Shown one piece after another: positions 1 to 4,768 of a stretch of 5,764 nt of DNA (position 1 is the first letter of the stretch; each line of letters opens with the position of its first letter). The translations under genes and the position numbers were made by a program. This DNA comes from Mycobacterium sp. (GTDB taxonomy: Bacteria; Actinomycetota; Actinomycetes; Mycobacteriales; Mycobacteriaceae), in NCBI GenBank assembly GCA_018500005.2, contig JAHBAP020000208.1, positions 1 through 5,764 on the forward strand. Reading direction: 5' to 3'. A model generated the notes under the pieces. It saw only the letters and a program-made list of their open reading frames with translations. It had not been told where the DNA came from and made no database searches.

Positions 1-20
1 GAGATGTGTATAAGAGACAG
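1..20. other. Tn5 mosaic end / Nextera adapter remnant
   Basis: Bases 2-20 are identical to the 19-bp Tn5 mosaic end used in tagmentation libraries (AGATGTGTATAAGAGACAG). This is synthetic adapter sequence retained at a contig end, not genomic DNA. Genomic sequence begins at about base 21. No matching adapter copy is visible at the right end of the window. Confidence 0.96.
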
Positions 21-132
21 CCTGTGAACTGGTCGCGGTGTCGTTGTTCTGGGCCGACAGGTAGATGCCCGCCCCGACGATCATGATGATGACCGCGAAG
101 GCGGTTAGCAGAATCCTTGTGACAGGGGCCAT
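21..132 (-). CDS. Small single-pass membrane protein, C-terminus cut off by contig end
   Basis: Only the first 37 codons are present before the adapter junction. The start ATG (complement of 130-132) is preceded at 8 nt by AAGGA (complement of 141-145), a good ribosome binding site. The peptide opens MAPVTRILLTAF and continues with a hydrophobic stretch of about 20 residues (roughly 7-26, rich in I, V, L, A and G), followed by a polar segment SAQNNDTATSS. One arginine before the hydrophobic segment and none after suggests an N-in signal anchor or an uncleaved signal. Third codon positions are strongly G/C, as expected for a real mycobacterial gene. I do not recognise the family; too little remains to assign a function. 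It is transcribed divergently from the secreted-protein gene at 535 and probably shares control elements with it. Confidence 0.7.
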
Positions 133-227
133 CTGTGTATTCCTTAGTGAAGTCCGTCCGGGCGCCGGGAGGGCATCCCGCGGTTCCGCGCCGAGACGGG
201 CCTGGGGGCGTGCATCGCGTGGTCCAC

Positions 228-233
228 ATTATA
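228..233 (-). promoter_or_regulatory. Candidate leftward -10 box (perfect TATAAT)
   Basis: On the minus strand these bases read TATAAT, an exact match to the housekeeping -10 consensus (mycobacterial SigA prefers TANNNT). No good -35 hexamer lies 16-18 bp upstream; mycobacterial promoters often lack one. Transcription would begin near 221 and leave an untranslated leader of about 90 nt before the ATG at 132. Three bases are shared with the 11-bp motif at 231-241, so a protein bound there could block RNA polymerase. Confidence 0.5.
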
Positions 234-241
234 CGTAGTAA
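231..241. promoter_or_regulatory. 11-bp motif ATACGTAGTAA, copy 1 (candidate operator)
   Basis: ATACGTAGTAA occurs here and again, exactly, at 420-430, in the same orientation. This copy overlaps the leftward -10 box and lies 98 bp from the start codon of the minus-strand gene. The other copy lies about 105 bp from the plus-strand start codon. The core TACGTA is self-complementary. Paired placement on both sides of a divergent control region suggests binding sites for a shared regulator. That role is inferred; I know no named regulator with this site. Confidence 0.4.
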
Positions 242-400
242 AACAGTAGATCGCCGCTGAAACCATTCCTTCGAGCCCCTGGATCGACACCGAAGTGGCA
301 TGCGCGCCTAAGGAAAAGAGCTCGCGCGGCCCTTCGGTCGGTCGCGTGACAGAACCGTAGCCAACTCTTGATGCGACGGATGTTTCTCTAGCGGCCACCG

Positions 401-445
401 AGACATACGTTGGGTCTACATACGTAGTAACTACATAGTTAGGCG
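401..445. repeat. Degenerate 15-bp tandem repeat, three units, containing operator-like dyad
   Basis: The segment divides into three 15-bp units, 401-415, 416-430 and 431-445. ACATACGT recurs exactly 15 bp apart (403-410 and 418-425) and CTACATA recurs exactly 15 bp apart (416-422 and 431-437). Adjacent units agree at about 9-10 of 15 positions. Within the array, GTAGT-A-ACTAC (424-434) is a perfect dyad with a one-base centre, extended as TACGTAGT/ACTACATA (421-437) with one mismatch. The second copy of the 11-bp motif (420-430) is part of unit 2. The array sits just upstream of the structured leader and is a plausible multi-site operator or activator platform. Confidence 0.5.
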
Positions 446-459
446 CTATGTGGATCACC

Positions 460-518
460 TGAGACGCACGCATTGGTCGGCACTGCGGCGTCTCACGCCA
501 GTGCTGACCATCGTCAGC
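460..518 (+). promoter_or_regulatory. Structured 5' leader with three overlapping stems
   Basis: Three complementary pairings are visible. Stem A: TGAGACGC (460-467) pairs perfectly with GCGTCTCA (488-495). Stem B: 474-485 pairs with 499-510, 12 bp including one G-U wobble (479/505). Stem C: GCTGAC (503-508) pairs perfectly with GTCAGC (513-518) around a CATC loop. B shares its right arm with C, so those two exclude each other; A and B interleave, so they either compete or form a pseudoknot; A and C are compatible. Stem C ends five bases before the Shine-Dalgarno AAGGAGAA (523-530). A four-codon frame, ATG at 448 to TGA at 460-462 (MWIT), ends on the left arm of A. This looks like a leader that switches between folds, though B could also be a DNA operator. 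No known riboswitch class is recognised. Confidence 0.5.
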
Positions 519-534
519 GGACAAGGAGAACGAC

Positions 535-867
535 ATGTCAGTACCCGTCACCCGAGCGCAGACAAACCGCCTCGTCGCCATCACGGCTGCGATTCTGACC
601 AGCGGACTTGCGCTGTCGGCACCGTTCTTCGCCGCACCGCAGGCGAGTGCCAACTGCAGCGCCGGGGGCCAATGGGATCCGGTCACGGCGAACTGCTGGA
701 CGGTTCAGGACCGCAACAGGATGGGTAGCGCCAACGGCTCCCAGGGATGCCGTCCCGGCGAGTTGGGCGGCTGTCGCGCCGCAAAACAGAACAATCGCCG
801 ACCGGGTTCGACTTTGCCGTCGCCCGCCGAGCCCTCGGTAGCCCCCGGCCGCCGTCCGAGGGGCTAG
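535..867 (+). CDS. Small secreted protein with four cysteines, unknown function
   Basis: The 110-residue product starts at an ATG preceded by AAGGAGAA with AGGAG six bases upstream, one of the best ribosome binding sites in the window. Residues 1-39 form a signal peptide: basic n-region with R7 and R12, hydrophobic core from about 13 to 32, and a probable signal peptidase I site after QASA (39/40). The mature part of about 71 residues has cysteines at 41, 54, 72 and 80, enough for two disulfides, in the pattern C-SAGGQWDP-x4-CW and later GC-RPGELGGC. The tail from about 84 is rich in R, P and S and looks disordered. The C-x4-G/W-DP-x-C spacing is loosely reminiscent of small chitin-binding (peritrophin-like) modules, but this is weak. 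I do not recognise the family. The gene lies 95 bp before the SulP-carbonic anhydrase gene on the same strand and may be co-transcribed with it. Confidence 0.82.
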   Translation: MSVPVTRAQTNRLVAITAAILTSGLALSAPFFAAPQASANCSAGGQWDPVTANCWTVQDRNRMGSANGSQGCRPGELGGCRAAKQNNRRPGSTLPSPAEPSVAPGRRPRG

Positions 868-876
868 CACTCAAGA

Positions 877-935
877 GACGACAACGCGATCGCATCGACC
901 GCGCCTCATTCGATTGTCGTCGCCGTCCTTCGGCG
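877..935 (+). promoter_or_regulatory. Two inverted repeats in the gap before the SulP-carbonic anhydrase gene
   Basis: GACGACAA (877-884) and TTGTCGTC (914-921) are perfect 8-bp inverted repeats 29 bp apart, enclosing the palindrome GCGATCGC (886-893). Immediately after, CGCCG (921-925) and CGGCG (931-935) form a 5-bp stem with a 5-nt loop. The two share base 921. There is no T-run, so a classical intrinsic terminator is unlikely; an attenuator, an operator or an RNA-processing hairpin between two co-transcribed genes are possibilities. Confidence 0.35.
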
Positions 936-942
936 CGATGTA

Positions 943-986
943 CTACAGAAAGTAACTCTGCAATGAACGAAGGCCTACAGAAAGTA
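943..986 (+). repeat. 12-bp direct repeat CTACAGAAAGTA flanking the SulP-carbonic anhydrase start codon
   Basis: CTACAGAAAGTA occurs at 943-954 and again at 975-986, spaced 32 bp start to start, close to three helical turns. The ATG at 963 lies between the copies. The first copy contains AGAAAG (947-952), which matches the 5' part of the anti-Shine-Dalgarno complement and sits 10 nt before the ATG, so it may serve as the ribosome binding site. The second copy is inside the coding region (codons for LQKV). Possible roles are paired protein-binding sites or a duplicated translation signal. Confidence 0.5.
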
Positions 987-3254
987 CGAACCCGCCCCAA
1001 CGAAGGGTGTTCGGCTGCTAGGGGAGACAAGCGCGCGTCCGGAAACGAATCGACCGGCGACTTCCGACGAAGCTTGCGACACGACCTTCCGGCGTCGCTC
1101 GTGGTGTTCCTTATTGCATTGCCGCTTTCGTTAGGTATCGCGATTGCCTCAGGCGCACCTCTGATGGCTGGCCTTATTGCCGCTGTCGTCGGCGGCATCG
1201 TCGCGGGCGCAATTGGAGGTTCCCCGCTGCAGGTCAGCGGCCCTGCAGCGGGGCTCACAGTCGTGGTGGCCGAGATCGTTGGCAAGTTCGGCTGGGAGGT
1301 GACCTGCCTGGTTACTCTCGGCGCTGGTGCGCTGCAGATCCTTTTCGGCTTGAGCAGGACTGCACGCGCCGCGCTCGCCATCGCGCCGGTGGTGGTCCAC
1401 GCCATGCTGGCCGGCATCGGATTGACCATCGCATTGCAGCAGGTCCACGTACTACTTGGCGGCGCATCGCAGAGTTCCGCGTGGCAGAACCTCAAGGCGC
1501 TGCCCGCGGCAGTCCTCAACCATCACTTGTCTGACGTGACCATCGGCATCACGGTGGTAGCGATCCTGCTGTTGTGGCCCCAGTTGCCGGCTAAGGCGCG
1601 AATAATCCCTGGAGCCCTGGTCGGCATCGTCGTTGCGACGGTGTTCGCCGTCATCACTAATTCGCCGGCTGAGCGGATCACCCTCGCGGGCAACTTCTTC
1701 GAAGCCTTGAGCCTGCCGACGTTAACCGGGCCTTCCAACGGCGACTGGCTTGGTGTGATCTTGAGTGTGCTGACCGTCGCGCTGATTGCCAGCGTCGAAT
1801 CGCTGTTGTCCGCCGTCGCAGTCGACAAGCTCCACACCGGACCTCGGACCAACCTCGATCGAGAACTGGTCGGTCAGGGCAGCGCCAATGTGGTGTCCGG
1901 CTTTCTGGGCGGATTACCCATCACCGGGGTCATCGTGCGTAGCTCAACCAACGTGGCCGCCGGCGCGCGGACGCGATCCTCGGCAATCATGCACGGCCTG
2001 TGGGTTCTCCTGTTCGCCACACTGTTTAGCAACCTTATCCAACTGGTTCCCAAGGCCGCGCTGGCCGGCCTACTCGTCGTGATCGGTATCCAGCTGGTCA
2101 AGCTGGCGCATATCAAACTTGCCTGGCGTACAGGCGATCTCGTCGTGTACGCGATCACTACTTTGTGCGTCGTCTTCCTCAACCTGTTGGAGGGTGTCGG
2201 CATAGGTTTCATGGTCGCCATCGGCATCCTGGTCGCCCGGGTGATGCGCGCACGCATGGAAGCCCGGCCATTTGGCACGCCGGGTTCACGACAGTGGCAT
2301 ATCGCTCTCGACGGATCGCTGAGCTTTCTGTCTCTGCCTCGGCTAACCACGACACTCGCCGCCGTCCCGGCGGGGACGCACACCACGCTCAGCATCAACG
2401 CCGACTACATGGACCGCGCCTGCTCCGAGGCAATCTCCGAGTGGAAACGTGCCCACGAAGCTAGCGGCGGCACCGTCGTGATAGTCGAGTCTGCCCAAGC
2501 CAAACTGCACCATGCGCTCGCGAAGCCGCCGCAGCGATACTTCAGATCCCGCGCTACCGGCTTGGTGCCTTGGCGGTCCTGGCGTCGCGGTAAGGATACG
2601 AGCGCCGGTTCTTCGGTCATCGATGGCATCAATGAGTACAACGAGCGCGGGTCCAACGAACTGCGCCCCCACGTCGCGGAGCTTGTGGATACCCAGAACC
2701 CCGAAGCATTCTTCCTCACGTGCACTGATTCCCGCATCCTGCCGAATGTCATTACTGCCAGCGGCCCCGGCGACCTGTTCACCGTCCGCAACGTTGGCAA
2801 CCTAGTGCCCACGGACGTCAACGACGGATCGGTCGACGCCTCAGTATGCTTCGCGATCAACCAACTGTGTGTGAGTTCGGTTGTCGTGTGCGGGCATTCG
2901 TGCTGCGGGGCGATGAAGGCCCTGCTGTCGGACTCGAATGACCCCGGCACGGCCGTAGCCCGGTGGCTCAACCACGCCCTGGACAGCCTCGTCGCCTACC
3001 GAAACCACCACCCCGCCCGGGCGAGCGCTGAAATGTACGGCTTTAAAGCTGTCGACCAGCTCGCCATCGTCAATGTAGCGGTGCAGGTCGAACGGTTGGC
3101 TCGCCATCCGATTCTGGCTGAAGCCATACATGCTGGGCGCGTGCGTGTGGTGGGCATGTTCTTCGACATCGGCGCCGCCCACGTCTACGAGATCGACGAG
3201 TACGGCGTCGTAGGGCAGAAGGCGGCTCCAAGAGTGCATGCGGTGGATCGCTGA
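963..3254 (+). CDS. SulP-family anion transporter fused to beta-carbonic anhydrase
   Basis: The 763-residue product matches in architecture and length the M. tuberculosis Rv3273 type (mtCA 3). Residues 1-37 are a hydrophilic cytoplasmic lead. Residues about 38-440 are a multi-helix SulP transporter, starting LRHDLPASLVVFLIALPLSLG, with family signatures SGPAAGLTV, SVESLLSAVAVDKLH, GQGSANVVSGFLGGLPITG and SSTNVAAGARTR. Residues about 443-517 look like a divergent STAS domain. Residues about 545-755 are a beta-carbonic anhydrase with zinc ligands C587 and D589 (CTDSR) and H645 and C648 (HSCC). SulP-anhydrase fusions have been proposed to transport bicarbonate; sulfate or another anion remains possible. 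The anhydrase would act on the cytoplasmic face, interconverting CO2 and bicarbonate next to the pore. The ATG at 963 was chosen for its AGAAAG site and its agreement with the expected family length; the frame is open upstream to 747 but there overlaps the preceding gene. Confidence 0.93.
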   Translation: MNEGLQKVRTRPNEGCSAARGDKRASGNESTGDFRRSLRHDLPASLVVFLIALPLSLGIAIASGAPLMAGLIAAVVGGIVAGAIGGSPLQVSGPAAGLTVVVAEIVGKFGWEVTCLVTLGAGALQILFGLSRTARAALAIAPVVVHAMLAGIGLTIALQQVHVLLGGASQSSAWQNLKALPAAVLNHHLSDVTIGITVVAILLLWPQLPAKARIIPGALVGIVVATVFAVITNSPAERITLAGNFFEALSLPTLTGPSNGDWLGVILSVLTVALIASVESLLSAVAVDKLHTGPRTNLDRELVGQGSANVVSGFLGGLPITGVIVRSSTNVAAGARTRSSAIMHGLWVLLFATLFSNLIQLVPKAALAGLLVVIGIQLVKLAHIKLAWRTGDLVVYAITTLCVVFLNLLEGVGIGFMVAIGILVARVMRARMEARPFGTPGSRQWHIALDGSLSFLSLPRLTTTLAAVPAGTHTTLSINADYMDRACSEAISEWKRAHEASGGTVVIVESAQAKLHHALAKPPQRYFRSRATGLVPWRSWRRGKDTSAGSSVIDGINEYNERGSNELRPHVAELVDTQNPEAFFLTCTDSRILPNVITASGPGDLFTVRNVGNLVPTDVNDGSVDASVCFAINQLCVSSVVVCGHSCCGAMKALLSDSNDPGTAVARWLNHALDSLVAYRNHHPARASAEMYGFKAVDQLAIVNVAVQVERLARHPILAEAIHAGRVRVVGMFFDIGAAHVYEIDEYGVVGQKAAPRVHAVDR

Positions 3255-3410
3255 GTGCGGCTGGCATTTCCCGACGAAGCGGCATGCTGTGGCGGCATGG
3301 CCGATCTCCCACCCGCGATGCACCGAGCACCCTGCACGCCGTCCTTTCGTTCGCCGCGTGGTCCATCGCCCGATTCGCCTGATCGTGGGTTTCGCCCTGC
3401 TATCTGGCAC

Positions 3411-3440
3411 TGGACATCACCGACGGCGCTTCGTTATCTT
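3411..3440 (+). promoter_or_regulatory. Candidate SigA-type promoter for the coiled-coil/LAS gene
   Basis: TGGACA (3411-3416, one mismatch from TTGACA) and TATCTT (3435-3440, fits TANNNT) are separated by 18 bp. Transcription would start near 3446-3447. This gives the downstream gene its own promoter despite lying 241 bp after a same-strand gene. The start point is only four or five bases before the in-frame ATG at 3451 and about 50 before the TTG at 3496. Confidence 0.45.
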
Positions 3441-3478
3441 TTCGAGACCTATGACACTGGATCGGCCGCGGGACGACA

Positions 3479-3486
3479 AGAAAGGA
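3479..3486 (+). promoter_or_regulatory. Strong ribosome binding site AGAAAGGA that decides the TTG start
   Basis: AGAAAGGA matches eight consecutive bases of the full anti-Shine-Dalgarno complement (AGAAAGGAGG) and lies 9 nt before TTG at 3496. The alternative ATG at 3451 has no comparable site, so the TTG is preferred. Confidence 0.6.
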
Positions 3487-3495
3487 AGGGTTGTC

Positions 3496-4476
3496 TTGAA
3501 GTTCTTTGCCCGATTTGCGGCACGGTCAATTGGCGGTATACGGGTGGCCGGTGCGGTCGCCGGACTTGCGACCCTCGTCTCGGTATGGGGCAGTGCCGCC
3601 GTCGCCGATCCAGCCGAGGACGCACTGGCAGAGCTCAACGAACTGTCCCAGCAGGCTGAGCACCTGGCCGAGACCATCCACACCGCGCAGGTGGATCTCG
3701 ACAAGAAGCTACAGGTGCTCAGGGAGGCGGACGAGGCGTACGCCGTTAATGTGGCGGCGCTCAACTCCGCCCGGACGAAGTTGGTCAACTACCAGGGCGC
3801 CGTCGATGCGTTGGCGGCTGCGGCTTATGTGGGGGGCCAAAGGGACGGTCTTGATGCGGTCCTGACGGCCGCGTCGCCCAAGAGTCTGATCGACAAGCTG
3901 GCTGTCCAGCGGGTGATGGCTACGGAGATGTCTTCCCGGACGCTAGGCCTTCGGCAGGCTGAACTGGAGGCAAGGTCCCTTGAGGCGGCCTCGGCCAGAT
4001 CTGCGGTCGACGCCAAGGCGGCTGTCGAAGCGGCTGTAGAGATGCGAGCCGATCTGCAGAATAGGCAGTCTGAGCTGCAGACCCAGATCGTCGCGGTGAA
4101 TGCGCGCTCGTCGGTGCTCCTCCCCGGTGACCGGGGGGCACGGGCCGCCGCATTGCCCGCTTCGGTCGTGGCGGCGTCCGATCTGGCGGCGCCGGTTCCC
4201 ACTATCGGGATGAATGGGCTGGTGCCCAACGCGAGGAGCCTGGCGGCCTACATCATGTCCACCTACCCTCGTGTGCAGTCCATCGGCGGTGTGCGAGCCG
4301 ATCTGCTTCCTGATCACCCCAGCGGCCGCGCTCTCGACATCATGACGGGTTCGAACATGGACCTGGGGGACACCATCAGCGCTGACCTTCAAGGCCAGGC
4401 GGGACGCTTCGGCGTTGACTACGTGATGTGGCGGGTGCCGGATCATTTCAACCACGTGCACGTCACGGTGTCCTGA
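3496..4476 (+). CDS. Secreted RipC-like coiled-coil protein with a LAS-type (M15-like) metallopeptidase domain
   Basis: From TTG 3496 the product has 326 residues. Residues 1-37 are a signal peptide (basic n-region KFFARFAARS, hydrophobic core, cleavage after AVA, mature start DPAEDALAELNELS). Residues about 38-200 are an Ala/Glu/Gln-rich coiled coil that closely resembles the RipC N-terminal region, including a YVGGQRDGLDAVLTAASP-type segment. A linker (about 200-235) follows. The last 90 residues carry H274-x6-D281 within HPSGRALD, then D316 and H320-V-H322 within DHFNHVHV: the zinc-site pattern of LAS peptidases (D-Ala-D-Ala carboxypeptidase/VanX-like). Databases often label such actinobacterial tails ARB-07466-like. 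RipC itself ends in an NlpC/P60 domain; none is present here. Expected role: periplasmic cleavage of peptidoglycan cross-links or stem peptides, the coiled coil acting as regulator or anchor (inference). An ATG at 3451 would add 15 residues (MTLDRPRDDKKGRVV). Confidence 0.85.
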   Translation: MKFFARFAARSIGGIRVAGAVAGLATLVSVWGSAAVADPAEDALAELNELSQQAEHLAETIHTAQVDLDKKLQVLREADEAYAVNVAALNSARTKLVNYQGAVDALAAAAYVGGQRDGLDAVLTAASPKSLIDKLAVQRVMATEMSSRTLGLRQAELEARSLEAASARSAVDAKAAVEAAVEMRADLQNRQSELQTQIVAVNARSSVLLPGDRGARAAALPASVVAASDLAAPVPTIGMNGLVPNARSLAAYIMSTYPRVQSIGGVRADLLPDHPSGRALDIMTGSNMDLGDTISADLQGQAGRFGVDYVMWRVPDHFNHVHVTVS

Positions 4477-4705
4477 GTTGGTTTGTTTGAGACTGCATCG
4501 ATTCTTCGTCGCAACTTGGCCGAAGTAGCCCGGCTAGTCTGGTGCCCTTACACGAGCGCGCCGGACGCTGCAGTCGGAGGCTGGTTAGCATCGCGCTGGC
4601 TGACCTGGTCACGGGGCGATCCTTCGCGGCCAAGAGCGACGGTAAGCAGACTGGTCGCGGTCCTGACGTACCGCCAAGACGATTTGCAGGATCAGGCCCG
4701 CGGGG

Positions 4706-4735
4706 TGCCGGACCGGGCTTCAGCCGGGTCTGGTG
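4706..4735. terminator. Hairpin in the convergent intergenic region (candidate bidirectional terminator)
   Basis: Bases 4706-4718 pair with 4723-4735 around a TTCA loop: 12 pairs including three G-U wobbles, with one G-G mismatch at 4715/4726. It begins 34 bp beyond the stop of the minus-strand MltG-like gene and about 230 bp beyond the stop of the plus-strand gene. No T-run follows on either strand, which is common in mycobacteria. The rest of the 292-bp convergent gap (4477-4768) shows no gene or RNA that I can identify. Confidence 0.4.
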
Positions 4736-4768
4736 GTCCCCTGTGGTTGGGCCGGCAACACGGCGCGA

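Larger units (their letters stand above)
133..534. other. 402-bp divergent intergenic region
   Basis: This gap separates two divergent genes and contains no convincing coding sequence. It is locally AT-richer than its surroundings at about 226-250 and 401-452, with clustered TAC/GTA words. From left to right it holds a leftward TATAAT box (228-233) overlapping an 11-bp motif (231-241), a featureless stretch (about 245-400), a degenerate 15-bp tandem array with the second 11-bp motif (401-445), and a structured leader (460-518) ending at the ribosome binding site of the gene at 535. A minus-strand reading frame from 686 to 144 is open but runs antisense to the secreted-protein gene and has no recognisable features. 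Confidence 0.7.

Noticed and set aside
441..458. Rightward -10 box near CTATGT for the secreted-protein gene
   Set aside because: No hexamer here fits TANNNT; the promoter of this gene could not be placed with confidence.
144..686. 180-codon minus-strand open frame across the divergent region
   Set aside because: It runs antisense to the secreted-protein gene with its strong ribosome site and signal peptide, and its translation shows no domain, signal or family pattern.
747..962. Upstream extension of the SulP-carbonic anhydrase frame
   Set aside because: Overlaps the end of the secreted-protein gene in another frame, gives an arginine-rich unrelated sequence, and the ATG at 963 fits the family length.
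683..1519. 278-codon minus-strand frame
   Set aside because: Antisense shadow of the SulP gene in high-GC DNA; no recognisable protein features.
3283..3299. CATGC/GCATG hairpin after the SulP-carbonic anhydrase stop
   Set aside because: Only a 5-bp stem with a 7-nt loop and no T-run; too weak to call a terminator.
3238..3450. Upstream extension of the coiled-coil/LAS frame overlapping the SulP stop
   Set aside because: Would bury the signal peptide about 86 residues into the protein and lie upstream of the predicted promoter; the translation is not like a protein N-terminus.
4477..4768. Possible remnant of the missing MltG C-terminus in another frame
   Set aside because: I read the minus strand beyond the stop in the continuing frame and looked in a second; no WLYFV-like or other family motif appears, so a simple frameshift does not explain the short end.
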